Source of the DNA: Gonocerus acuteangulatus
Lineage: Eukaryota; Arthropoda; Insecta; Hemiptera; Coreidae
Length of the DNA stretch: 64,000 nt
Reading direction: 5' to 3'
Assembly (NCBI GenBank): GCA_946811695.1
Contig: OX328124.1
Coordinates: forward strand, 56,302,603-56,366,602
Part shown: positions 53,345-64,000 of the stretch, in pieces
Layout: each line of letters opens with the position of its first letter
Numbering within the stretch: position 1 is the first letter of the stretch
Program-made: the position numbers and the translations under genes
The notes under the pieces: model-generated
Database searches by the model: none
Told to the model about the DNA's origin: nothing
The model's input: only the letters and a program-made list of their open reading frames with translations

Positions 53345-54345
53345 GTAATGTGAGATTATCAATGTATGTTTCCAAGAAGTTAGCAAGAGGATATAAAACG
53401 AGTGGAAGAGTTTATCTTTGAAGCTTTCCAAATGACGCAGTTCTTACAAGTAGGTTTTTTGTGAACGATTGGCTTAAAACTTTTCTGATAGGATATTTCA
53501 CCTTTGAATTTTATTATTACCGCGGAATGTTTTACCGTTATGTAGAGAATCTGAAATCATGAATATGCGTTGTGTGAAGCAAGTTACTTTATTAATAACG
53601 AAGAAACACTTCCTGCAATATTATTTCCTAGGAATAAACGATTGTTCAGGATAACTATTGTTCATTGTTAGTTCATTTAATTTAAATATTTTTTAAAAGT
53701 ATTTATTAAATTTTTAGAGGAATAGATTTATTATTACTATGGAATAATTTTTGATTATTCCTCGAGATTTGTGTTTCATTCATGGCTTATTGAAGGTAAA
53801 AGTTGCTTTCAATCATAGCTGATAATAGATTAGTAATTTCAATTGCAATTAGGAACCAATAGCCCGTGCTTGTCGGAGCCATATCAAGGCTTGCTGATAT
53901 TACACTCTACCGTAATGCGCTTAACGGTAGAGCAATTACTTGCTGACGCAACTGAATAAATACATTATATTTGTTGTAGATATATATTGCTTAATGATCT
54001 GCTAAGGAATCACTTGTATACAGAGGGGATGTATTCAACCTTATTACCTTATGCAATGACAAAATTTGAGTACTCCCACAAGTAATCCAAAATATCATTT
54101 TTAATAATAATAGTTACAATCGTGTTTGAATAAAGAGTGATCTACCGAATGTGATTGTGTATGCTTTGGTTCCCAAAAAGAGAAAAAGAAGGAAACAAAG
54201 CGAGAATGTCGATCAATAGTTAACAAGAAAGTCATATTTGGATATAAAGAACTAACTCCAACCAAACGACTGCTGGAAAAGGTTGCGAATAGTTGAACGC
54301 CATTAATAAAAAAACTTTGATAAATACAAATTAATAAATCTGAAA
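53345..54345. other. Non-coding stretch, nothing recognised
   Basis: A short inverted repeat (ctctaccgtaatgcgcttaacggtagag) lies at 53907-53934. Otherwise nothing was found. Confidence 0.45.
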
Positions 54346-54349
54346 GGAC

Positions 54350-54532
54350 TTTCTTTTTATTTTACGGTGCGCTGACATCTAGTCCACTAGCTCCGCCGGG
54401 CTATCCATGGTGCAGGGTGGAATCCTCTCAAAGGGTCCTGAAATGATAAAAATCCCTGGTGCAGCCGGGACTCTAACCCCCATCTCCCACTTGAGAATCC
54501 AAGGAATTAGCCATTAGAACACGGGGAGACCC
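54350..54532 (-). mobile_element. tRNA-derived SINE (family S1), second copy
   Basis: On the minus strand: GGTCTCCCCGTGTTCTAATGG (A box region), GGGTTAGAGTCCC (B box), a body with GGCTGCACCAGGGA, and the end GCGCACCGTAAAATAAAAAG. It aligns along its full length with 1404-1581. Confidence 0.75.
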
Positions 54533-54549
54533 AGGATGTTAATATTAAA

Positions 54550-56290
54550 ATAAATTTCCTTCGTTCTCGTATCGGTTAATTTTTGCTTAAATCAGTTCTT
54601 GTACCAATCATCAACTTGTACGATCTATCTAAGCTTACTCGTAATAAATATGAATGACTGGAAACAGTCTCAACCACTACTTGTGAATCTGTGACGTTTG
54701 ATTGCAGAATACGGGAATGTACTACCACAAATTAAAATAATATTGACGAAGTTCAATTCAGTTTCAATATAATATTTGTACTATCAATATCAATATTGAC
54801 CGTTTTAAGTAGGCATTAACATTAAATAATAACTACATATAACATGATATATACTTCCACAAAAAAAACATATTTATTTTTTGAATTGGTACACGCAGGT
54901 AATAAAATTTATGGACAAAAAAAAAACAAAAAAACAAAAAACAATTTCCAGTAATATTTCCCTCGAGGTTTTGAATATTTCTGTCTCAATCCCTACTGTC
55001 GGATTGTACAAAAGATTATGTTTTAATAAAGATGTCTGACGGAGCGAATATTTTTGGAAAATAAATAAATAATGAACTCTCCGAATATTGAGAAACTTTC
55101 AGAGTTTTTTTTAAAGTTATTGATAGTAATTAATGGTAAAGAAAATTTAAATATTTTGTTTTTTCAGTACTTGAAAATAAAGAATGAAGTATATCCGCAA
55201 ATAGAGATGTAAATTTTAATGAACCGGATTTTTATGGTGAAAGTGCTGTAGATTGTTTACAGGGTTCGTTTTTAATTTGGAGGAGAAGAAACACGAAAAA
55301 ATATGATCCTTATATCTGGAACAGTTTAGGACCATTTCTAAATCATAAAAGAAAAAGTCTGAAATAATGCCTGAATTGTGGCTTAAGCCTCGTTACTTCA
55401 TCATTTCTTGAGCAAACATACTCTAAAACCTTTGATTCCTTTAAGAAAAAAGATTCTCCTGCGGTTTCAACTTTTAGAATAATTTCTAAATTCCCAGGGA
55501 AAAGGTGGATTTACAAAGCGTACTACATGATGGCGAAACGCACTGTCCTGGATTTCGACACATTTAACGGCTGGTTGTCCACATCCAGAAGGCCAACGTT
55601 CTGTAACTCTTTACAAGGTCGACTTTTAAATTAACTCTTTTACAAAAAATAATTGTATATGTTCCTGATAGCATAAATCTGTACGATATTTCACTCTCAC
55701 GCATACACCAATAAATAACATCCATATACATTTTCAGAATTTCATGTATTCGATTTTTATTAGAGCAGGATAAATGTCACTACTAGTATTACTTACTGAA
55801 ATATCATCTTCTATCCATAAGCTCTAATACTTTTTGTAAACTCTTATGAAGGAGACCGCAATTTAAACGGAAGATTGTATTAACTCTCCTCAATATCAGA
55901 AACTAAACTAGAGACAAACTGAGAGCATCACTCACAGACATTCACTGAAATAAAAATGATTTATTTATTTTATTTTAGAGCTTCGTAATTAAGATGATAA
56001 GCTCTAATTTAAGCAAACAGAAAATATAATAAATTTTAGTTTTCAAATAACAGTAATTTGAATAACCTAGTACAAAATATAAAAAATTGTGATATTAAAT
56101 ATACAAAACCTTGTACAAAAAAAAAAATAAAAAAATGAAAAAAAATAAATTTATCAAAAAGGCTAGAATCCTGGAGTATCTACAATTTACAGCTGTGCTA
56201 TTTACTGATTGCTTGCTATCATAAACATTAAAAGCTAGTATGGAAAAATAATGTTTTGAAAATAGCCGAGCTATTTACAAAAGAGTAGGT
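54550..56290. other. Mostly AT-rich non-coding stretch
   Basis: A-rich simple tracts lie at 54918-54945 and 56118-56150. No gene or paired repeat. The last 200 bases probably belong to the 3' side of the LINE fragment that ends its ORF at 56298. Confidence 0.45.
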
Positions 56291-56297
56291 ACACTGT

Positions 56298-56549
56298 CTA
56301 CGTCTTCTTAATGTTTACGTTCCGTCCTCGAGGTTCTGGTATTTTTCTCAGAGATTTCTTATTTTTCGCTTTCGATGATTTGGTACTTTTCCGTTTCTTG
56401 GGCGGCTCTTCACTTCGACCAGTCAGTACTGCCTTATCCTTTTCTTCCGGATCTTCTGCTGTCACCATCCTTTCTTCACTAGCAACAACATTATCTTGTT
56501 GAGGGTGAGGTTCAGCTGCAACGGGAATGTTGGGATTGGAAACAGATAA
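56298..56549 (-). CDS. In-frame C-terminal continuation of the gag-like ORF after an amber codon
   Basis: Directly after the TAG at 56550-56552, the same frame stays open for 83 codons to TAG at 56298-56300. It has acidic and then strongly basic sequence: VVASEERMVTAEDPEEKDK, then PPKKRKSTKSSKAKNKKSLRK, a classical nuclear-localisation-like run. The composition is protein-like, and the length and frame argue that the original protein was about 409 residues. Either the amber is a recent nonsense mutation or the stop is read through. Confidence 0.5.
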   Translation of the reverse strand, partial: LSVSNPNIPVAAEPHPQQDNVVASEERMVTAEDPEEKDKAVLTGRSEEPPKKRKSTKSSKAKNKKSLRKIPEPRGRNVNIKKT

Positions 56550-57527
56550 CTAGGCCAGCTTTTCTAAATTGTCCATTCCTTGAAATACGAGTTCCACAGA
56601 CCTCAGGAATTCGTCGATTTTTCCATTTTCATTCGGTACACCCTCAGTTCCAGTTTCATATTCTATTGGCTTCGGGTTTACCGTAGAAGTAGGAAACTTT
56701 TGACACCTGTTTTCGAAGGGTAAAAGCATTTGGTCAGTTGAATCAGAAAATGGAGCTGTAGAACAAGTAGAACTGTCTTCCGTATTGTAGGAAGAAGATA
56801 TAATTTCATTTGGTTCTCGATGCAGGTCGGCGACTTTGTTGAGGCCATTAGATTCTTTTTTAAAGGCTTTGGATGAGCCTTGAACAGTATTTACGCGTAT
56901 TTGGTTATTTTCAGTCTGATTTTTACAAGCTTCGGGACATACGGCAGCCAAATGATACCCTTTGCAAATAAAACAGCTGATTTTACCTGAGTCAATAAAT
57001 ATTTTCCACTGTTTATCTGCCACATTGATAACCAACGAAGAAGGTAGCTTTTCAATGCCTTTAGGATTGATAAACAGCTGCCTTCTATGACTGAGTACAT
57101 GTGCTAACCGTGGATCATGAAGGCCAGCTTTTAAACATTTGACAGGCGAAACTATTTCTATCCCTAGCTTCTTCAATGCTTCTTTTATGGCTTTATTAGG
57201 AATTGCTGGAAAAACGTTAGACAAAACTATCCTTTTTCCTCCCTCTAAGAAACGCCTTAATAAAATATCATGTCCACGGATCTTAATATTACGTTGTTGT
57301 TCTATTAATTTATCTACTTCCTTCTTACTATTGAAATTTACACAAAACCTGCTTCCTGAAATATAGGAAGCAAATTTAATGTGTTTAGTATCAACAATAT
57401 CTGCCAAACTCAAAAGGTACTCTTCTTGTTTTATGCCTTTTACAGTATCTAAAACTACAGCGAAATCGCTGGAGCATAAAGGTGTATCTTGTTCAACATT
57501 AGAGGTTATGTGTACAAGCGATTCCAT
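56550..57527 (-). CDS. LINE ORF1 (gag-like) protein with CCHC knuckle
   Basis: A 325-residue frame beginning at the first ATG (57527, MESLVHITSN). Upstream in frame there is only a short run back to a TAA at 57579-57581. Around residue 190, CFICKGYHLAAVCP is a retroviral-type zinc knuckle (CX2CX3HX4C, one residue shorter than the usual CX2CX4HX4C). It is preceded by an RNA-binding-like segment (ADIVDTKHIKFASYISGSRF CVNFNSKKEVDKLIEQ, then GHDILLRRFLEGGKRIVLSN VFPAIPNKAIKEALKKLGI). This architecture, RRM-like folds followed by a knuckle, fits the RNA-binding ORF1 of R1/Jockey/I-type LINEs, or a domesticated derivative. It ends at TAG (56550-56552), but the frame continues. No RT ORF follows in the window. 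Confidence 0.65.
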   Translation of the reverse strand: MESLVHITSNVEQDTPLCSSDFAVVLDTVKGIKQEEYLLSLADIVDTKHIKFASYISGSRFCVNFNSKKEVDKLIEQQRNIKIRGHDILLRRFLEGGKRIVLSNVFPAIPNKAIKEALKKLGIEIVSPVKCLKAGLHDPRLAHVLSHRRQLFINPKGIEKLPSSLVINVADKQWKIFIDSGKISCFICKGYHLAAVCPEACKNQTENNQIRVNTVQGSSKAFKKESNGLNKVADLHREPNEIISSSYNTEDSSTCSTAPFSDSTDQMLLPFENRCQKFPTSTVNPKPIEYETGTEGVPNENGKIDEFLRSVELVFQGMDNLEKLA

Positions 57528-57702
57528 TCTATATTTTTCTGAAGAAGAGTTATTACTTGATGAAAAACGTTTACTCACTTAAATTTGAAGTTAAAGAAGC
57601 ACTTGTTTGTAAGACTTTTGCTTTAATTGGTTCCACGTTCTTGAAGAAAAATAATAAATTTCTCCTTAGTAACTGTATTCATGTACTTTTCACACTCGCG
57701 CA

Positions 57703-57894
57703 CAGCTGTTTGTGAAAAAAAAAGAGAATTAAATAAAAACAGCTTATTATGTTTCATCGTCCAGATATAAATTGAATATAATTTATTTCCAGTAGCTCAG
57801 CTGTTTGTGAAATAAAAATGAGAATTATATAAAAACAGCTTATTATGTTTCATCGTCCAGATATAAATTGAATATAATTTATTTCCAGTAGCTC
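57703..57894 (-). repeat. Two 96-base tandem units upstream of the gag-like ORF
   Basis: Two nearly identical 96-base units (57703-57798 and 57799-57894), each starting cagctgtttgtgaa on +. They lie about 175 bases 5' of the ORF start on the minus strand. The position is like the tandem 5' monomers that act as promoters in some LINEs. That role is inferred. Confidence 0.85.
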
Positions 57895-57899
57895 ATCGA

Positions 57900-59950
57900 G
57901 CTTTTATCAAACCAAAAAATTATGATTAGTATAAAACAATTTAATAATGAAATAATGTAGAATATTGATTAATCTGTTTCTTTACATACTACTTATTCAT
58001 TCATATGGGATTCCTGGATTTCGCAAACCCATGGCTTTTGGGATGTGGTTAAGTTGTCATTAAAATTATTGTGATTGCCTCGACGGTGGCGATTAACTCA
58101 CCACAAGTTACCATAATAAGACCACAATAAAATATTTTACTGAAAGAATACTCTTAGGTATATTAATGAACAATTTGAGTATATTTTAAGTGAAGAGTGT
58201 TTAGATTTATGTTCCACCTCAAGTAAGATAGGCGTAAAGCATAGTTCAGGCGCAGCATTGTCTCTGGTCAGTTAATTTATGTTTAACTGTTGAAGTTTGA
58301 TCGCTTTGCCTGCAAGTTGGTTTTTCTTTCTCCAAGTTGAATGACTAAGTTGCGAATGCTCTATCCGAAGCCTAGATAAAAGTACATCGTCACATCGAGA
58401 GAGTGATTTAAGATCATGACCCTCTGTCGTCATTTAAAAATATACCTTAAAATAATTAACAATTGACCCTCTGCCACTTTTTGAGGGGCGAAAAAAAAAC
58501 TCTGGAAGTATTGATTTATTTGTTTTGAACGGTTCTTTTCTTAAGTTTGTTGTTTTTATAATTGATTTTAGCAGTAAAATGAATTTGCTAGTAAAACATA
58601 ATATTTAAATTGAGAACGAATTTTTGGTAGTAATAGTTTTCTGAGCAGACGTCGAAGAGGTTCAGTGAGTAATTTCCGCTACTGTGAGTTTTCAGTAAAG
58701 AATGGCGCCTAAATATCACTTTTCATTCATGAGAGTAGGTTTTTTTAAAAAAAACATCAAGTATTTCATGATTTTCAAATTGGCACCGCATAGAGGAAGC
58801 AGTTTCTGGGAGTCGGAATTTTTTAAATACATGTTCGAGAAAATTGTGTTATAATTCAGGGTTTCTTCGTGATCTTGATTTCCCTTAATTTGCATTCACT
58901 CTCCAAATAATTTCCTTCCATTTCGCAAATCGGGTTAGTTCGTTTAGCTTTGCTCAAGTCGGATGTCGTCACGCTGTTTACGGCAGTAAGATTGTACTGC
59001 TACGGATGTCTTTGACTGCAGGTAGTCAACGAAATTCAAAGTTTTCGTTTACTGTTATTTATGTTTTTTTTTAATATATCCATAATAAATCCTGAGAGAA
59101 AAAAATACTTAAAATAATGCAGGTCTTCTATGAGATTTTTTCTTTCAGGCAACACTAAGGTTGCCTTCAAAGTGGAGTGTAGAGAGCGCATGCGCGAGGT
59201 TAAAGGAAGCCAAACTTAGTGGATCAGCTGGAAAAGCAGAGAGCATAGCAACGATTTCAACACAGTTGGCATAGCAACGTTATTCACTAAGCTCTTTGCT
59301 CTTCCTCTATGCTCTCTCTACGCTCCTCTTTACTCTGTCAGCATCCTAAGCCGTCAGGTAGTGAGATTGGCGTTACGCAAGAAGGACTATTACAGCAGGA
59401 TTCCGTCCTCATGAAAGAGGTATATTCTTCATTCTCTCAATGGCTAGCTTCAATGAAACTTTCTATTCACCTTTATAAAACCCTGCTATTTAATGAGATC
59501 GGCTTTTTTTCCCTTAATCTGATTTATAGTATACGATGACCGTGTTGTGAGGTAAAAATAAAGTATAGCAAGTATCGCGTTTTGATTATATTCTTTACAA
59601 ATAAGTAAAAACCTTTACATACTCCTCTCTACAGCTATTAAGAAATATCTTTATGATTTCAACTCTTTACTTACTCTGTACACGCATCTATACTATTAGA
59701 CTACAGGAACTACAAGAAAATGAATGAAGATTTATTTACTTGTAATTATTACAATTCTCTTACGGAACATTTTTACAATTAATTAAGTGTTCTTTGGGCT
59801 GTGGAAATTAGCGAAAATAAGGTTAGATCTTAAATTCTGTTATAAAATGCTGGAAAAATTTGGCACATTGGCAATTATAGGATAGGTCTGATAAGAGAGG
59901 AAAAAGTGTCCCATTCGCAGGAACTGCTTCATCTTAGCTCGTTGCAATAA
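57900..59950. other. Non-coding stretch, nothing firm
   Basis: A region at 59170-59330 repeats short words (agagagc, gcatagcaacg twice) and has a loose inverted relation (gtagagagcgc against ctctctctac). No gene recognised. Confidence 0.4.
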
Positions 59951-59954
59951 CATT

Positions 59955-60340
59955 GTTATATCTAGGTTTCAGGTGCCACAACAGGAAACTGACAGCATCA
60001 TAAGCGGAAATTACTCCCTTCGCCTTTCTCTCGCGTCAGGAAAACATTGTTTCGTATATATTTCTCATTTACTTACCATGTCTAATTAAAAACTCATTTT
60101 TCTATTAATGTCAATGAATAAACTCCGAGGCAAACAGAGACAAATTAAAAAACGTTCAAGAGAATGAAAGCGACACTTTAGAATTTTAAACACTCATTTC
60201 TCGAAATGAGATTGCTCAATCAAATTTTGCATAAGAACTGTTTTTGCAGGGAATTTAACAATCTTGCCAATAGATACTTTACATTTACTACGATTTTCCA
60301 ACAGGTTTCGAGTTATCTAAAAAAGTCCCAAGAAAAGTCT
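59955..60340. repeat. Dispersed repeat family R1, copy 4
   Basis: 59955-60180 matches 32578-32800. 60180-60330 matches 108-250 loosely (aaacactcatttctcgaa, caatcaaattttgcat, gggaatttaacaatcttgcca). Confidence 0.5.
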
Positions 60341-60730
60341 AAAAACAGTTATAGATATGAACTTCAAAATAGTAGCATTAGGGTGCCCATTCATGGAGAG
60401 AAAAATCTCAAGATTTGGACTGCGCAGTCCTAACCTTAAGATATTCCTCGCCCTGAATGGAACATCCTTGAAACCAGAGTTGAACTGTACAGTCCATCGA
60501 AGTAAAACTAAAACCTCTCTAGATTACCTGTATTGTCCTCTAGTTAGTCATTATTAGACCATTAGGGGAGGCCAATTTAGAAGAAATTAAAATAATAAGT
60601 TATAATATTTTGTTTTATTTCATTTTGAGAGCATTCATATGGGAGTATTGCGAAATATAATAGTTTTGATAAATACCTTATTTTATTCTCTCTATATGTT
60701 TTCGAAAACGTATATCGTCGATAATTATTT

Positions 60731-62312
60731 TTTCTGCTGTCCGATAGTGTTTAACAGATAATCTTATATTACAGTACACGCAGTGGTATGTTATGCATTT
60801 TTCTGCTTTCCGATAGTGTTTTACAGATAATCTTATATTACAGCACACGCAGTGGTATGTTATGCTTTTTTTTGCTGTCCGATAGTGTTTTACAGATAAT
60901 CTTATATTACAGTACACGCAGTGGTATGTTATGCTTTTTTCTGCTGTCCGATAGTGTTTTACAGATAATCTTATATTACAGTACACGCAGTGGTATGTTA
61001 TGCTTTTTTCTGCTGTCCGATAGTGTTTTACAGATAATCTTATATTACAGTACACGCAGTGGTATGTTATGCTTTTTTCTGCTGTCCGATAGTGTTTTAC
61101 AGATAATCTTATATTACAGTACACGCAGTGGTATGTTATGCTTTTTTCTGCTTTCCGATAGTGTTTTACAGATAATCTTATATTACAGTACACGCAGTGG
61201 TATGTTATGCTGTTTTCTGCTGTCTGATAGTGTTTTACAGATAATCTTATATTACAGTACACGCAGTGGTATGTTATGCTGTTTTCTGCTGTCCGATAGT
61301 GTTTTACAGATAATCTTATATTACAGTACACGCAGTGGTATGTTATGCTTTTTTCTGCTGTCCGATAGTGTTTTACAGATAATCTTATATTACAGTACAC
61401 GCAGTGGTATGTTATGCTGTTTTCTGCTGTCTGATAGTGTTTTACAGATAATCTTATATTACAGTACACGCAGTGGTATGTTATGCTGTTTTCTGCTGTC
61501 CGATAGTGTTTTACAGATAATCTTATATTACAGTACACGCAGTGGTATGTTATGCTTTTTTCTGCTGTCCGATAGTGTTTTACAGATAATCTTATATTAC
61601 AGTACACGCAGTGGTATGTTATGCTTTTTTCTGCTGTCCGATAGTGTTTTACAGATAATCTTATATTACAGTACACGCAGTGGTATGTTATGCTTTTTTC
61701 TGCTGTCCGATAGTGTTTTACAGATAATCTTATATTACAGTACACGCAGTGGTATGTTATGCTTCTTTCTGCTTTCCGATAGTGTTTTACAGATAATCTT
61801 ATATTTCAGTACACGCAGTGGTATGTTATGCTGTTTTCTGCTGTCTGATAGTGTTTTACAGATAATCTTATATTACAGTACACGCAGTGGTATGTTATGC
61901 TGTTTTCTGCTGTCCGATAGTGTTTTACAGATAATCTTATATTACAGTACACGCAGTGGTATGTTATGCTTTTTTCTGCTGTCCGATAGTGTTTTACAGA
62001 TAATCTTATATTACAGTACACGCAGTGGTATGTTATGCTGTTTTCTGCTGTCTGATAGTGTTTTACAGATAATCTTATATTACAGTACACGCAGTGGTAT
62101 GTTATGCTGTTTTCTGCTGTCCGATAGTGTTTTACAGATAATCTTATATTACAGTACACGCAGTGGTATGTTATGCTTTTTTCTGCTGTCCAATAGTGTT
62201 TTACAGATAATATTATATTACAGTACAAGCAGTGGTATGTTATGCTTTTTTCTGCTGTCCGATAGTGTTTTACAGATAACCTTATATTACAGTACACGCA
62301 GTGGTATGTTAT
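60731..62312. repeat. 69-base satellite array, about 23 copies
   Basis: Highly homogeneous tandem copies, unit ATGTTATGCTTTTTTCTGCT GTCCGATAGTGTTTTACAGA plus 29 further bases. The 69-base unit is a multiple of three without stops in at least one frame on each strand, so frames of 542 (+), 355 (-) and 163 (-) codons arise. Diagnostic variants show higher-order structure: GCTTTCC occurs in copies 1, 6 and 15 (61141 and 61762 are exactly 621 = 9 x 69 apart). A three-copy sub-pattern (TGTTTTCTGCTGTCT, then TGTTTTCTGCTGTCC, then the T-run form) appears four times. The array has been expanded by block duplication. Confidence 0.95.
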
Positions 62313-62329
62313 GTTTTTACATTAAGGGG

Positions 62330-62950
62330 GCATGGGTTAGTATGTATGTCAAAAAATATTTTTTGCTTGCCCTTACCTATACAGAAATTAATATAAATTC
62401 ACAGTTGATGCAGTAAAACAGGGTGTGCTGAAAGTGGATAACCATACTCAAGCTGATTAAACTCGACAAAAAAATGTATTTAAATGCTGCCAACCGCTCT
62501 TTACTATCTGTTATAGTTCCAGACGTATACTATTCTAAAGGTTATAAACAAAAAACGTTTTTGTTATTTAAAAAATCTCCATTTTTTCTGCTTGTACACA
62601 TTTTCATCGTTGCATACTCTTTTGAAATAAGCATAAAATGTTTTTGAACTCTAATGCGTTTTTAACGCGCACTAGTGTCTTTTTAAACCACCAGAACTGT
62701 TCAAAAAGTTAATACTAATATAACAAGCTTCCCCCCCCCCCAAAATCTCCCAGCTGCCAAATCTCACAAAAGTAGTAAGATATAATTAAATGTCCAACGG
62801 TATATTCAGAGCTGAGTTTACCTTAAAACTTTCGTAATGTAATTGGAAATTCAAGGGGGGGAAACAACTAATTAATAAAACTCATAAATATCATATTTAT
62901 TTCAGTGGTTTTATCAGTAATAAACGAAAATTATTCTTGATGAAACTTAT
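62330..62950. other. Non-coding stretch, nothing recognised
   Basis: A C10 run near 62730 and a G-rich spot near 62855. No gene. Confidence 0.45.
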
Positions 62951-62959
62951 ATTAAATGA

Positions 62960-63145
62960 TTACAGGCTAGGACTGTGCAGGCCCGAGCCTTGGACAAGAG
63001 GATATTTGCTTGAAATACAGTGGGTCTACTATAACTTGACTGTGCAGTCCTGGCCTTGAGGTTTTTTAACTTATCGTGTTTTAACTTATTGTGGTAGACC
63101 CGTTCAGTCCAAACTGTGCACTCCCGGCCTTGAGTTTTGAACATT
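62960..63145. repeat. Diverged tandem repeat, unit about 72 bases
   Basis: ACTGTGCAGKCCYGRCCTTG-like words recur at about 62970, 63038 and 63112, with a related copy at 60417. GGGTCTACTA and TGGTAGACCC form an inverted pair between the copies. Confidence 0.6.
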
Positions 63146-63149
63146 GCGG

Positions 63150-64000
63150 GTATGGCCAACTTTACATTCCCCACGTCCAATTACTTTTTTTTCCCACTGC
63201 TACGACTCTTTTTTGTGCGAATTGTAGGCGACGAACAGAGTCCACGACCAAGCATCGACTGATTAGTTACCAATGCATCTGCATTGAAAATATGGTTAAT
63301 TCCCCGGAACGTTTTGCTATAATTAAACAAACGTGAATATTTTGGACGTCTGTCCTCTCATTTTAATACCTTTTACGAGAACATAATCCAAGAAGAGTGT
63401 AAACCATAGCTCGTAACTAAATCAATTATTTTATTATATTCAGTAAAAACAATGGCCCCGAAAATCATCCATCACTTTCGAGCAACCATTTATAGACACA
63501 ATGTTATCTGGATGTGACACAGACCCCGATCCTTGACGCACGAGTGATTCACGTTAGACGTGACTACTTTTTCAATATTATACTTAAATAGCCGTTTGCA
63601 TTCAATCATATTATTCATGAAGGTGAATTACTCTCAGTGTTTTTTAATTAATTTTTCTTAATGCGGTTCATTTGTTGGGAATTGGTTTTTGAAACGACAC
63701 TCCACAAATATCATTTTATGTATTTATTATTTTTTAACCAGTCTGCAACGTTGCTTTGTATTGATGAACAGTGAGGTTCAACGTAACATACGTGTATTAT
63801 CCCTAAACTAAAATACTACAGATATTTTAGTTTGGTCGCTAGAAATAATTTTCCATAATGAAATCATCAGAAAAAATATTGAAAAATCTCAATACTTAAA
63901 TAAAAAAGTAGATTTCTATAGGTAAATTGGAGCTTAAGATGTTTCTTATCTATAGTTAGTTCCTTATGAACTAGACGTACTTTATTAGTTGGTTGCTCAT
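63150..64000. other. Non-coding end of window, nothing recognised
   Basis: No gene, RNA or paired repeat was identified. Confidence 0.45.

Noticed and set aside
60788..62416. A 542-codon open frame and opposite-strand frames of 355 and 163 codons
   Set aside because: They are products of a 69-base satellite whose unit is a multiple of three. Identical units at the DNA level, openness on both strands and abrupt ends at the array borders argue against a protein.
1..64000. CRISPR arrays, bacterial operons, ribosome binding sites
   Set aside because: The composition, introns and retroelements are eukaryotic. The regular repeats present (69-base, 39-base) have no unique spacers.

Overview
This is an AT-rich eukaryotic window, most likely from an arthropod and probably an insect. 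The evidence is an ATF6-type gene end with short spliced exons, tRNA-derived SINEs, several LINE relics, Penelope-like retroelements, (TA)n and poly-G microsatellites, and a repetitive protein family that I associate with arthropod genomes. The species cannot be fixed from the sequence. Almost all of the longer open frames are microsatellite, satellite or transposon sequence. Only one host gene can be named with confidence.

Layout. 0-2.9 kb: dispersed repeats, a tRNA-like relic and a SINE. 3.0-4.7 kb: the last three coding exons of an ATF6 homologue (+ strand), followed by a probable 3' UTR to about 5.4 kb. 5.4-8.9 kb: AT-rich sequence without recognisable genes. 8.9-9.7 kb: a small perfect foldback insertion with a target-site duplication, then a hammerhead-like element end. 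11.9-12.2 kb: two possible orphan exons. 13.9-16.6 kb: a MITE and a decayed LINE gag. 18-20 kb: a large inverted duplication. 20.3-21.1 kb and 30.2 kb: two decayed copies of one conserved repetitive protein family. 21.9-24.7 kb: two long palindromes with hammerhead-like motifs, a 77-base poly-A run and two small retroposed insertions. 28.2-29.7 kb: a Tc1/mariner-like element. 36.0-39.4 kb: a foldback element, then a rearranged Penelope-like element (PLE) with reverse transcriptase and linker segments. 39.9-41.6 kb: a Transib-like MITE with a 5-bp target duplication, a hAT-like MITE, and a LINE RT relic. 42-44.3 kb: tandem repeats. 45.1 kb: a 5S rRNA pseudogene. 46.5-47.6 kb: a PLE GIY-YIG fragment inside a 15-bp target duplication. 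48-54.5 kb: SINEs and LINE relics. 56.3-57.9 kb: a LINE gag ORF on the minus strand with an in-frame amber codon and a tandem 5' leader. 60.7-62.3 kb: a 69-bp satellite array with higher-order structure.

The strongest unifying signal is a set of hammerhead-like RNA motifs (CUGANGA, hairpin, GAAAC) scattered from 9.5 to 47.4 kb. Most sit inside head-to-head foldback insertions, and three loci share a terminal motif close to CCGAAYCCC. Two insertions have clear target-site duplications. The PLE coding fragments at 37.6-39.1 and 46.6-47.1 kb, each next to such a motif, point to PLE machinery as the source. Minimal hammerheads in PLE terminal repeats are established knowledge. The density here, the foldback architecture, and one extra nucleotide shared by all seven copies with a readable core are the points to follow up. 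The second notable item is the Transib-like MITE, whose ends begin with the V(D)J-type heptamer CACAGTG and carry an A-rich nonamer-like block about 22-23 bases inside.
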